This document shows, piece by piece, positions 7,972 to 16,001 of a DNA stretch of 64,000 bases. The notes under the pieces were generated by a model, which had not been told where the DNA came from, ran no database searches, and worked only from the letters and a program-made list of their open reading frames with translations. This DNA comes from VGCC01 sp044375955 (lineage in GTDB: Bacteria > Actinomycetota > Actinomycetes > S36-B12): assembly GCA_044375955.1 (NCBI GenBank), contig JBILLS010000003.1, positions 1-64,000 of the forward strand. The letters are read 5' to 3'. Positions within the stretch are counted from its first letter, which is position 1. Each line of letters opens with the position of its first letter. A program made the position numbers and the translations under genes.

Positions 7972-9368
7972 GAATTCCCGATGGGATACGTGCGGGAGCG
8001 CGCGTCGGCGTAGTTCTCTCGGATCACCGCGTGCGGTGCGGGTGCGAACTCCGCGGCATCGGTCAACGGACCGCGCCATGCGGGTGGCTCGGATCTCCCC
8101 GACACAACCCACGCGGCCTGACGTGCGGCGCCATCGGCGACGTACTCACCGGGAGTTGGCACCAACACCGGGACACTGAACAGGGTCGTGGCGACCTGCG
8201 CCACCGCCGGGTTCGCCGCCGCACCTCCGATGAGGAGTACGCGACGTGGAGCGACACCCACGTCGACGAGGGCATCCACCGCGTCGGCGAGTCCGCACAA
8301 CATTCCTTCGATCGCAGCTCGTGCGATGTTTGCGGGTGTGAAGTTCTGGCGGGTGATGCCGCACAGCGTCCCGCGGGCTTCGGGAAGGTTGGGTGTGCGT
8401 TCCCCGTCGAGGTAGGGAAGCAGTACGAGACCATCAGCCCCCTGCGGGGCACTGAGTGCGGCGCTCGCGAAGTCGTCCATATCGAGGCCAAGCATCGCCG
8501 CCGTCGACGTCAAGACGCGCGCCGCGTTCAAGGTGCACACCAGTGGCAGGAACCGGCCGCGGGCATCGGCGAATCCCGCGACGAGCCCGGAGGCATCCCG
8601 ACTGGGGGTCTCGGACACCGCGAAAGCCGTTCCGGAAGTTCCCAGGGAGACGACGACGTCACCCGGCTGCAGGTCCAGGGCGAGTGCGGCCGACATGTTG
8701 TCGCCGGTGCCGGGTCCCAGCACGATGTCGGTCCCGGCGATGGTCCCGACCTGCTCGTGCGGCGCGACCACCGTGGGCAGGTCCACCACACGACCGAGGG
8801 CCAACTCGAACAGGTCGAGGCGGTAGGCGTTTTCGGCGGGCGACCAGTAGCCGGTTCCACTCGCGTCACCGCGGTCGGTCACGGCAACCGCGGGCGTGCC
8901 CGCCAACTTCCACGTCAGGTAATCGTGGGGCAGGAGTACCCGTCGCGTGCGCGCGGCGCTCTCCGGCTCATTCCTCGCCATCCAGCGCACCTTGCTGACG
9001 GTGAAAGCCGCTAGCGGGACACTGCCCACCGCATCCGCCCATGCACCGGGCCCGCCGAGCTCGGTGACCAGGTCCTCGGCGTCACGCGCCGATCGGGTGT
9101 CGTTCCATAGGAGCGCATCGCGCACCGGCTCCCCGGACTCGTCGAGGGCGACCATGCCGTGCTGCTGGCCCGCGACACTGAGTGCGACGACGCCGTCAAG
9201 GAACCCATCCAGGGCCGTGCTCAACTCGCGCCACCAGATACGTGCATCGATCTCGGTGGCATCCGGATGGCTCCCGCGCGCCTCGCGCACGAGTTCCCCG
9301 GTGTCAGCGTCTCGAACGACAACCTTCACCGACTGCGTGGACGAATCGACCCCGGCAACGAATGGCAT
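7968..9368 (-). CDS. xylB: Xylulokinase (FGGY family)
   Basis: A 466-residue FGGY carbohydrate kinase. The first phosphate-binding loop is DSSTQSVKVVV, the substrate segment is SVAGQQHGMVALDESGEPV with LLWNDTR, and the C-terminal ATP-binding part includes LIGGAAANPAVAQ. The Q-Q-H-G-M substrate motif is typical of xylulokinases, which phosphorylate D-xylulose to xylulose 5-phosphate for the pentose phosphate pathway. It follows the HNH nuclease gene by 22 bases and overlaps the ROK repressor. No xylose isomerase is visible in the window. A related kinase lies at 20052-21458. Confidence 0.87.
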   Translation of the reverse strand: MPFVAGVDSSTQSVKVVVRDADTGELVREARGSHPDATEIDARIWWRELSTALDGFLDGVVALSVAGQQHGMVALDESGEPVRDALLWNDTRSARDAEDLVTELGGPGAWADAVGSVPLAAFTVSKVRWMARNEPESAARTRRVLLPHDYLTWKLAGTPAVAVTDRGDASGTGYWSPAENAYRLDLFELALGRVVDLPTVVAPHEQVGTIAGTDIVLGPGTGDNMSAALALDLQPGDVVVSLGTSGTAFAVSETPSRDASGLVAGFADARGRFLPLVCTLNAARVLTSTAAMLGLDMDDFASAALSAPQGADGLVLLPYLDGERTPNLPEARGTLCGITRQNFTPANIARAAIEGMLCGLADAVDALVDVGVAPRRVLLIGGAAANPAVAQVATTLFSVPVLVPTPGEYVADGAARQAAWVVSGRSEPPAWRGPLTDAAEFAPAPHAVIRENYADARSRTYPIGNS

Positions 9369-9384
9369 GTGCGTAATCTCGCAC
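9369..9384. promoter_or_regulatory. Inverted repeat directly before xylB, possible ROK operator
   Basis: GTGCG and CGCAC form perfect five-base arms around a six-base AT-rich centre (TAATCT), touching the xylB start codon. It fills most of the 22-base gap after the HNH gene. Position next to a sugar kinase and its ROK repressor makes an operator plausible, but a 5+5 palindrome can arise by chance. Confidence 0.3.
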
Positions 9385-9390
9385 AGACTC

Positions 9391-10035
9391 TCAGCGCGCG
9401 CCCGCGATGGGGGGAACCGTCATCAGGGGTGGGCAGCCGCGCAAGATCTGGGTCAGCGCGGACTTCTCAGCGGAATCCACCGCCAGGCGCCAGCGGTACT
9501 TCACCGCGATCCAGGTCTTGGCATACCAGCACACATCGCGGTCCGGAAGCCACTCCGTCGGATCACGATCCGACTTGGTGCGGTTGCTCCCCGCGGTCAC
9601 GGCGATAAGCGATCCTGCGTAACCGACATCATTGGCGAACGCCTCGCGCGTGCGGGGATCCCACCGCCACGCGCCGGAGTCCCAGGCCTCCTTCAACGGC
9701 ACCATGTGGTCGATGTCGAAGGTGCGTGACTCCGATGTGTTCTCACCGTCGTATCGCGAGAACCACGTTCCGTCTATGACACGACAGTCGCGGATAGCTC
9801 CCGAGGTCCGTTCGGCGGCAAGGACGTCCTCGCGGGTGTCACACCCATTCCGATCGAGATCGGACCAGTGCCGGAAGAGGTCACGGTCGTAGCCGGCGCC
9901 GCGTTCCTGGCTAACCGGCAGGGAGTTCAGAACACGCAGGGCCGGTTCGCGGGAGTCGGCGAACGCGGGCGAGATTGTCGCCCACAGCAGCGCGAGGACG
10001 ATTCCCCCGCGCACCACATGCCCCCGGGTGCGCAC
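9391..10035 (-). CDS. Secreted HNH endonuclease (DUF1524/GmrSD C-terminal type)
   Basis: A 214-residue protein with an N-terminal signal peptide (GGIVLALLWATISPAFA). The HNH core is DIDHMVPLKEAW at residues 107-118, followed by a conserved downstream asparagine and lysine in SNRTKSDRDPTEWLP (N151, K154). This matches exported actinobacterial HNH nucleases of the DUF1524 family, which probably cut DNA outside the cell. Several cysteines suggest disulfides. Its GTG start shares one base with the TAG stop of the small acidic protein upstream, so the two are translationally coupled. Actual substrate and purpose (nutrient scavenging or competition) are not shown by sequence. Confidence 0.85.
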   Translation of the reverse strand: MRTRGHVVRGGIVLALLWATISPAFADSREPALRVLNSLPVSQERGAGYDRDLFRHWSDLDRNGCDTREDVLAAERTSGAIRDCRVIDGTWFSRYDGENTSESRTFDIDHMVPLKEAWDSGAWRWDPRTREAFANDVGYAGSLIAVTAGSNRTKSDRDPTEWLPDRDVCWYAKTWIAVKYRWRLAVDSAEKSALTQILRGCPPLMTVPPIAGAR

Positions 10036-10292
10036 TACTCCTCGAGTGGAAGCACCACGGTCTCGGATTGGGCGATGAGGTTGGCGTCGGCGTCGTAGAC
10101 GCTCACCTTCTCGTCCTCGAGAAGGAGGTTGCCATCGGCGTCGAGGACATCGATCGTCTCGTCGACCACGGACCCATCGGGACCACTCGCCACAACCAGG
10201 TTGTCAGAGATCGCGCCGATCACCACGTCGTTCTCATCGACCACGATGTCGATCTGGAGGTCCTCACCGATCTCGATGTCGTCATCCGCCAC
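10035..10292 (-). CDS. Small, highly acidic protein of unknown function
   Basis: An 85-residue protein rich in Asp, Glu, Val and Ile, with alternating hydrophobic and acidic positions that suggest beta-strands (DDIEIGEDLQIDIVVDENDV). It has no signal peptide, cysteines or membrane segment. The GTG start is supported by AAGGAG eight bases upstream. The stop overlaps the start of the secreted nuclease gene by one base. A DNA-mimic or chaperone role for the nuclease would fit the charge and the coupling, but this is speculation; I recognise no family. Confidence 0.7.
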   Translation of the reverse strand: MADDDIEIGEDLQIDIVVDENDVVIGAISDNLVVASGPDGSVVDETIDVLDADGNLLLEDEKVSVYDADANLIAQSETVVLPLEE

Positions 10293-10352
10293 CCTGTGCT
10301 CCTTTCGCGTGCGATGAGCCTAGGTGGTGCGGGCCAGCAGGCGCCACCGGGC

Positions 10353-11708
10353 TCACTTCACGCGGACTGTTCGCGACCAGTCAGAGACCGCACTGCGCCC
10401 CTCCGGCGTGATGGCCAGCACGCGGTAGCGGTGTTTACCGCTCCTGACATCGACTGTGCAGCGCAGGGGGACAGCGTCACTGGCGATCCTGCAGACCTCT
10501 TTCCCACCGGTCGTGCGCACGCTGTAGGCCGAGACGCGCGGGTAGTCGACCGGGGTCACGCCGATCTGCACGGCACCGGACCTGGCCTTCACGCGGGGTG
10601 CTGTCGGCGTCAGGACGGTGAATGCGGGCACCAGGCTCGAGTCACCCTCCCCCTGCGCGTTGAGGGAACGCACGGCAGCTTCGCCGGGGATCGATGCGAC
10701 GGGTGCGGTGCACACGAGGTCCGCGGCGTTACAGACCATGGCGCCGTCGATCCCCACCACCTGATAGGACGTGGCGAACTCGGGGGCGATCTCCGGTGCG
10801 GTCCACCAGGTCGTTCGGGTGTTCCCGACGACCACCGACTTCACGTCGGTCGGTCCGCTCGGGACCAGGGGGTTCCCGGTTGCAGCCAGCGCAGGATTCA
10901 TGATCGACAGATACGTGATGGGAACGAACGAGGCGGCCCCGACGGCCGACGTGCCGCAGGATCCACCTGCGATAACGCCGGCGAGCAGGTTGCCGGTCGC
11001 CGCTGATGCCCATCGCGGACCACCGCTATCCCCCGAGCAGATATCTCCGACTCCCGCGGTGCGCGAGTTGATGACCCATCCGGTGGATCCGCGATAGTCC
11101 TCGTCGATGCCTGCGAGCGGGAGAGACACCTGAGCGGGGACGTCCCCGCCACCGCCGGTCAGCGATGTGCGCCCATAGCCGGCGGCGAACACCGCGGCGT
11201 TCTGCGAGGTCCACAGTCCGATCTCCGCACGGGAAGCGAGACGGCTGATCGCCGTGGGACCGATGTCCGAATCGAGGACCAACGCAGCGATGTCGTTTGC
11301 CACCACCTGGCGACCTACCTGCACGAATCCGGGGGGCGTGATGATCTGCACGACGCGCGCCGGACTTCGGGCGGCCAGGGACCCACCCACCAACTGGTAG
11401 GGCGCACCCGGGGTATTCAGTTGGAGGCGGGCCGGATCGATGACGGCTCCGGTGTTCTCCTCGGTGACGCAGTGGGCGGCGGTGAGCAGGACGCGCGGCT
11501 TCCAGACCGACGCGCTGCAGATGCGGAAGAGGTTGCCCGAGAGATAGGCGGTGCCCACCACGATCGGATTACCCACAGCCACCGAACCGCCGAAGACCCG
11601 CGGTTCAGCAGAAGCCGGGGTTACCCCCACGAGGAGCGCACACACCGCCACGAGGCCTGCCCAGACGCGCATTCGACAAGGGAACCACACGGTCCGCAGA
11701 TCCGACAT
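10353..11708 (-). CDS. Secreted trypsin-like serine protease (S1) with C-terminal beta-sandwich region
   Basis: A 451-residue secreted protease. After a signal peptide (cleavage probably after TPASA, residue 34), the catalytic triad is His79 in LTAAHC, Asp139 in NDIAALVL and Ser228 in CSGDSGGP, with paired cysteines around His79 and Ser228. From about residue 285 to the end are two stretches that look like fibronectin-III-type domains, probably for binding a substrate or the cell surface. An alternative ATG at 11672 would give a shorter signal peptide. It is divergent from the potassium channel gene and convergent with nothing nearby. Confidence 0.88.
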   Translation of the reverse strand: MSDLRTVWFPCRMRVWAGLVAVCALLVGVTPASAEPRVFGGSVAVGNPIVVGTAYLSGNLFRICSASVWKPRVLLTAAHCVTEENTGAVIDPARLQLNTPGAPYQLVGGSLAARSPARVVQIITPPGFVQVGRQVVANDIAALVLDSDIGPTAISRLASRAEIGLWTSQNAAVFAAGYGRTSLTGGGGDVPAQVSLPLAGIDEDYRGSTGWVINSRTAGVGDICSGDSGGPRWASAATGNLLAGVIAGGSCGTSAVGAASFVPITYLSIMNPALAATGNPLVPSGPTDVKSVVVGNTRTTWWTAPEIAPEFATSYQVVGIDGAMVCNAADLVCTAPVASIPGEAAVRSLNAQGEGDSSLVPAFTVLTPTAPRVKARSGAVQIGVTPVDYPRVSAYSVRTTGGKEVCRIASDAVPLRCTVDVRSGKHRYRVLAITPEGRSAVSDWSRTVRVK

Positions 11709-11757
11709 CGGAGGCTCTCAGGGCCGGTCATTCCCCGGGGTTCGCGGTATTCGTCTC

Positions 11758-11763
11758 TAGCAT
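11758..11763 (+). promoter_or_regulatory. Candidate leaderless -10 element (TAGCAT)
   Basis: TAGCAT matches TANNNT and ends six bases before the ATG of the potassium channel gene; no ribosome-binding site precedes that ATG. Confidence 0.4.
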
Positions 11764-11769
11764 CGACAC

Positions 11770-12546
11770 ATGGCGACGGCGACCGAGATTCCACCGCCAC
11801 CTCACCCGCTTTCCCCCGCGAAGATGAAGCGCTGGGACCTCCTGAAGACGTACGAAGCCAAGACCACGACCGCGCTGTCGGTGCTCGCTTTGGTCTACCT
11901 GTTCACCTTCACGGCCCAGGCGATTTGGTTCTACCCCCAGCAAGCCTGGTTCCAATACATGCAGCTGTTCGGCTACTTGCTGTGGCTGCTGTTCGCTATC
12001 GATCTGCTGTTCCGATTCACCATTGACCCCATCAAGCGTTCCTTCTTCCGCAACAACGCCCTCGACACCATCACCGTGGTCATTCCGCAACTGCGCGCTC
12101 TGCGCGCTCTGCGTGCGTTCACCAGTAAGGGCATCTTCTCGCGCGGCAAAACAGGGAGCATCCTCACCAGCGGTGGGATCACCTCGGGAATCCTGGCCGT
12201 CCTCCTGATCGTGTGGGTGGGCGGCCTGATGGTGCTCAATGCCGAGCGCGGAGCCCCTGGTGCAGAGATCGACAACTTCGGTGACGCGATCTGGTGGGGC
12301 TTCGAGACGATTACTACGGTCGGCTACGGGGACTTCGTGCCCGTTACCGGCTTGGGTCGATTCTTCGCCGTGATGATCATGTTCGTCGGCATCGGCGTGC
12401 TCAGCACCGTGACCGCCACGGTCGCAGCGAGCCTGGCCCGCAACAAGACCTCTCCGCCCGATCCCAGCCAGGAAGTCCTGGCTGAACTCAGTGAGCTGAA
12501 GAGCATGGTTGCCTCGTTGCAGGCCAAGCTCGATGCGAAGTCCTAA
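11770..12546 (+). CDS. Voltage-gated-type potassium channel
   Basis: A 258-residue membrane protein. Hydrophobic segments lie near residues 34-54, 64-82, 138-157 and 197-220. A pore loop carries the potassium selectivity filter TVGYGD at 183-188. Between the second and third segments is a short S4-like stretch with regularly spaced arginines (PQLRALRALRAF), so this resembles a trimmed voltage-sensor channel rather than a simple two-helix one. The last 30 residues form a predicted coiled coil for tetramerisation. Its 3' end overlaps the convergent DUF4397 gene by four bases. Physiological role (potassium leak, membrane potential) is not defined by context. Confidence 0.85.
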   Translation: MATATEIPPPPHPLSPAKMKRWDLLKTYEAKTTTALSVLALVYLFTFTAQAIWFYPQQAWFQYMQLFGYLLWLLFAIDLLFRFTIDPIKRSFFRNNALDTITVVIPQLRALRALRAFTSKGIFSRGKTGSILTSGGITSGILAVLLIVWVGGLMVLNAERGAPGAEIDNFGDAIWWGFETITTVGYGDFVPVTGLGRFFAVMIMFVGIGVLSTVTATVAASLARNKTSPPDPSQEVLAELSELKSMVASLQAKLDAKS

Positions 12547-13235
12547 CCCTTGGCGTTCACTCGCTGGGTGGCCAACGCGAGGGTTCCATCCGTGGCAGAT
12601 CCCCAGGCGTAGACGATGGTGTTGAAGGGCCGCACGGCATTGACCTGCGTCGGACCGAGCACCACCGCGTCGTTGTTCGCCAGGGACACCGTGATCGCGT
12701 AAGTCGCCGCGGTGACTCGCTTGGTGGCGGACGCTCCATTGGTCAGAGCGCCGAAGACGACTTCGCCGTTCGCACGGAAGTCCACCGCCGGGGCTGCAGC
12801 GATGTGGCGCACCGTCAACCGACCGAAGCCCACCGGGTTCTTCGCGGAACAGTCCGCAAACCGGTTCGTCGTCGGTGCTCCCGTGGCGTCGAGGTTCGCG
12901 GTGATCGTGGAACAGGTTCCCGCGAGGAACACTGCGTTGTCGATCGCGAGCAGCGGTTGGCCGGAGCCCGGCATGGAGCCATCGGCGTAGATGCCGATGT
13001 CATAGGTCCCCTGTCGCACCTTCAATGTGCGAAGTTGACCAGGGGTGAGGTTGTTGAGAAGTCGTATATCCCCTGCATAGACGTCGACGACATCTGCTCC
13101 CTTACCTGCGGGGATGGCGTGGAGGACGGAAACGGTGGCCTTGTTGTTATTCGGCGCAGCACTCACCGCCGGTGCGGTCACGCTGAGACCGACTAGTGCC
13201 GCCGCGAATGCGGCAAGTAAACGTACGCGAGACAT
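12543..13235 (-). CDS. Secreted DUF4397 protein
   Basis: A 230-residue exported protein. A signal peptide ends around SVTAPAVSAAP, and the mature part holds the DUF4397 pattern: VSVLHAIPAGKGADVVDVY near the start and a repeat-like LTVRHIAAAPAVDF in the second half. These domains are beta-rich and probably act in the cell envelope; their function is not established. The ATG at 13235 is chosen because AGCAGG lies just before it and the signal peptide starts there, although the frame is open upstream. Convergent four-base overlap with the channel gene. Confidence 0.8.
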   Translation of the reverse strand: MSRVRLLAAFAAALVGLSVTAPAVSAAPNNNKATVSVLHAIPAGKGADVVDVYAGDIRLLNNLTPGQLRTLKVRQGTYDIGIYADGSMPGSGQPLLAIDNAVFLAGTCSTITANLDATGAPTTNRFADCSAKNPVGFGRLTVRHIAAAPAVDFRANGEVVFGALTNGASATKRVTAATYAITVSLANNDAVVLGPTQVNAVRPFNTIVYAWGSATDGTLALATQRVNAKG

Positions 13236-13364
13236 GGAACCTGCTTTCGGTAGATGGACAATCCCACTGTCTCGATCCACATTCGGCACTGCACGCGGAA
13301 TGGACGCCGAAAGACGTCATTGCCTGGATATGTTCAGATGCCCTGCTGCTGGAATACTCGCGCC

Positions 13365-13667
13365 GTGGCAACGAGTTTCACGTTCACCTCGACGGTGTGG
13401 CTGTTTAAGGGTGATTCCGCCTGGCACTTCGTGAGTCTCCCCGAGGACATCGCGGATGAGATCGCCGATCTCATGGAGGGGCGGCTTCGCGGTTTCGGCA
13501 GCGTTCGCGTGGAAGTGACCTCGCAGGACACCACGTGGAGCACATCGATCTTCCCGGACAGGAAATCCGGCACTTACATTCTTCCGCTGAAGAAGCAGGT
13601 GCGAGAGCAGCTGAAGATCGCTGAGGGTTCACGGGTGAAACTCACCGTGCGCGTCATCGCCGACTGA
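13365..13667 (+). CDS. DUF1905 domain protein
   Basis: A protein of about 100 residues matching the DUF1905 beta-barrel fold: FTSTVWLFKGDSAWHFVSLP at the N-terminus, DIADEI, and a C-terminal ILPLKKQVREQLKIAEGSRV. The frame is open back to 13254, but similarity begins right after the GTG at 13365, so that start is preferred; ATG codons at 13254 and 13338 are alternatives. Function of the family is unknown. Its stop lies three bases from the 3' end of the convergent tRNA-Lys gene. Confidence 0.7.
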   Translation: MATSFTFTSTVWLFKGDSAWHFVSLPEDIADEIADLMEGRLRGFGSVRVEVTSQDTTWSTSIFPDRKSGTYILPLKKQVREQLKIAEGSRVKLTVRVIAD

Positions 13668-13670
13668 CAG

Positions 13671-13742
13671 TGGGTCGCCCGGGGCTCGAACCCGGAACCT
13701 ACGGATTAAAAGTCCGCAGCTCTACCGTTGAGCTAGCGACCC
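13671..13742 (-). tRNA. tRNA-Lys (anticodon TTT)
   Basis: A 72-base cloverleaf on the minus strand. The seven-base acceptor stem pairs GGGTCGC with GCGACCC. The anticodon loop reads TTT flanked by the stem GCGGA/TCCGT, and the T arm contains GGTTCGA. CCA is not encoded. Confidence 0.95.
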
Positions 13743-13800
13743 GAGTTCCACGAGGGAGCGCAAGCGTATCCGGGTGTGAGATGCCCACCGGGTCTCGCGC

Positions 13801-14664
13801 CTACGGGGTCCAGGACCACGCACCTGGAATCGTGCGCTGACGCATCGTGCCCAAGCCTTCGATGCTGGATTCCACGACCTGCCCCGCGCTCAGGAAAACC
13901 TGGGGATCGCGCCCGATGCCGACACCGGCCGGTGTTCCGGTGACGATCACGTCGCCGGGGAAGAGCGTGGTGACGGACGAGAGGTACTCGATCAGCACGG
14001 GCACGGGGAAGATCAGATCGTCGGTGTTGCTGTCCTGCATGCGCTCACCGTCGATGTCACACCACAGGCGCAGGGCGTCGGGGTTGGGGACTTCGTCAGT
14101 GGTGACGACCCACGGGCCCAGCGGGAGGAAACCGGGGAAACTCTTGCCAAGACTGAACTGCGGAGCTCCCTTGGGTGTCATCTGGACGTCGCGCGCGCTG
14201 TAGTCCTGCGCGACAGCGAGGCCTGCGACCTGTGACCAGGCCCGTTCACGGGAGACGTTGCGTGTGGATGCTCCGATGATGACGGCCAGTTCGATCTCCC
14301 AGTCGACCTTCTCAGTTGCGACGACCAGGTCCGCGTAGGGATCGGCGATCGCGGACGGGAACTTGGTGAAGACCATCGGGACTTCTGGAATGGCCAGGCC
14401 GGATTCGATCGCGTGCAGGCGGTAGTTCAGCCCGATGGCGAACACCTGGCGCGGGGCGGGCACCGGGCAGGTGACGCGGGATTCGTCGAGTGTGACGGGA
14501 GGCGCACCATCACTGGCAGTGCCCGCCCACGCGCGCACCTCGTCCCACCGGGCGAGCACGTCCATGGGATCGGAGGGGAGGGATCCCTTGCTGCCTTCGG
14601 CGACGTCGACGAGTCGATCGCCGATCTGGATGTGGGCGCGGCCCTCTAGGGCTGTCATGCGCAT
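13801..14664 (-). CDS. Fumarylacetoacetate hydrolase family protein
   Basis: A 287-residue member of the fumarylacetoacetase superfamily. Metal-binding acidic residues lie in DWEIELAVIIGAS and AQDYSARDVQ, and the VTGTPAGVG loop is typical. The N-terminal 60 residues match the usual small lead domain. Such enzymes hydrolyse or decarboxylate beta-diketo or oxo acids in ring-cleavage pathways. It lies 72 bases downstream of a cytochrome P450 on the same strand, so the two may act on the same compound. It is a distinct paralogue of the 2752-3627 gene, with a more typical E-x-E...S-A-R-D motif. Confidence 0.83.
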   Translation of the reverse strand: MRMTALEGRAHIQIGDRLVDVAEGSKGSLPSDPMDVLARWDEVRAWAGTASDGAPPVTLDESRVTCPVPAPRQVFAIGLNYRLHAIESGLAIPEVPMVFTKFPSAIADPYADLVVATEKVDWEIELAVIIGASTRNVSRERAWSQVAGLAVAQDYSARDVQMTPKGAPQFSLGKSFPGFLPLGPWVVTTDEVPNPDALRLWCDIDGERMQDSNTDDLIFPVPVLIEYLSSVTTLFPGDVIVTGTPAGVGIGRDPQVFLSAGQVVESSIEGLGTMRQRTIPGAWSWTP

Positions 14665-14736
14665 GGGTGATCCCTTCGCTGGGTGGGGGCTGAATTCTGC
14701 CCGTCGGTCCCGGTCATCCCCAGCGAGGGTGCAGGG

Positions 14737-15957
14737 TTACCAGCGGACGACGACGTTCGTGGGGCGGCGGAAAGCGAACCCGGAGGGGGGTCCTGCGGAG
14801 ACCAGTTCCAGCGTGGGTAAGCGGGTGATCAACTGCTCGACGGCGATCGTGGTTTGCAGGCGCGCCATATGGATCCCGAGGCAGGCGTGCGGGCCGAAAG
14901 AAAATGAGAGCCCCTTGTTGGAGTTATCGCGATGGATATCGAATCTGTTGGGATCGGGAAAGGTCGCCGGGTCACGGTTCGTTGCGACCACCGAGATGCC
15001 GATGAATTCATGGGCCGGGATCTCGACTCCCGCGATCACCTTCTCGCCCTCCGTCCAGCGTTCCATGAACGCGACCGGTGGGAGCAGACGTCGGGCCTCT
15101 TCCTGCGTGTTGGCCAACAGCCCCGGGTCCCGCCTGACCTGTTCGAGTTGATCTGGGTGTTCAAGCAGAAGGGTGAGGGTGGTCAAGACGGAGGCCTGAA
15201 TTGTCTCGATCGCACCGAACATCACCACGCGCAACTGGGCGACGATCTCGTCGTCGGTCAGCCCCTGCGAGTCCTGGGCGAGCAGGCCGGTCAGGGAGTG
15301 GCCCGGGTTGAGCCGGTTGCGCTGAAGTTCGGGCAGCAGGATCGCGTTGAGTTGCTCGCACGCCGCCTCGGCTCGTCGAATCGGTTCAGGATCCCCGTCG
15401 TAGTCCATCCCACCGGCAATCGCGGAATAGATCGACGTCATCGCCGGGATGTCATCCAGGGACAAACCCAGTGACTGGCCTGCGGTGCGAATGGCGAAGG
15501 GTGCCGCGAACGCATCATCGAGCTCGACCTCGCCGTCGTCGACGAACGCATCGATCAGTTCGGTCACCAACTCGAGAAGTGGCGCCGCGTAGTAGTCCTG
15601 CACCACGCTTCCCTTGAAGGGTCCCTCGAAGGGTTTGCGCATGCGGGCCTGCTCGTCGCCGTCGACGGTGAGCATCATGCGCCCGGCCGCTGCCCGCACG
15701 AGATTCTGTTCGGCCTCGACTGTGAGTCCAGCATTGCGGGCCAGCACCTCGCGCGCGGCATCGCGCCCCGTCACCAGCCACCCGCCGATAGCCGGGGCCC
15801 ACGTGATCGGCTCGGTCTCGCGGACGTAATCGAGAGCCCCCTCGCGTCCGGCTACCGCGATGTCGTCGAACTCGAGGGCGGCACCGCGTGGGAAACGCTC
15901 CCGCCGCTCGGCGTCCTCGGCGTCGGAGACGGTGCGCTGGGTGAGGAGGGTCTCCAT
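14737..15957 (-). CDS. Cytochrome P450 (first of a divergent pair)
   Basis: A soluble bacterial P450 of 406 residues. The heme-binding motif is FSFGPHACLGIHMAR with the axial cysteine, the K-helix ExxR lies in EEARRLLPP, and the I-helix reads FGAIETIQ, keeping the acid and threonine used for oxygen activation. The ATG at 15957 is preferred over one ten codons upstream because it matches the usual length and leaves room for a promoter between the two P450 genes. It needs a ferredoxin and reductase, and a matching pair is at 3676-5057. Substrate unknown; the neighbouring fumarylacetoacetase-family gene hints at catabolism. Confidence 0.88.
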   Translation of the reverse strand: METLLTQRTVSDAEDAERRERFPRGAALEFDDIAVAGREGALDYVRETEPITWAPAIGGWLVTGRDAAREVLARNAGLTVEAEQNLVRAAAGRMMLTVDGDEQARMRKPFEGPFKGSVVQDYYAAPLLELVTELIDAFVDDGEVELDDAFAAPFAIRTAGQSLGLSLDDIPAMTSIYSAIAGGMDYDGDPEPIRRAEAACEQLNAILLPELQRNRLNPGHSLTGLLAQDSQGLTDDEIVAQLRVVMFGAIETIQASVLTTLTLLLEHPDQLEQVRRDPGLLANTQEEARRLLPPVAFMERWTEGEKVIAGVEIPAHEFIGISVVATNRDPATFPDPNRFDIHRDNSNKGLSFSFGPHACLGIHMARLQTTIAVEQLITRLPTLELVSAGPPSGFAFRRPTNVVVRW

Positions 15958-16001
15958 GGCCGGAACCGTAATACGGCCAGACAGCACGGGTCCCCGGAAG
16001 G

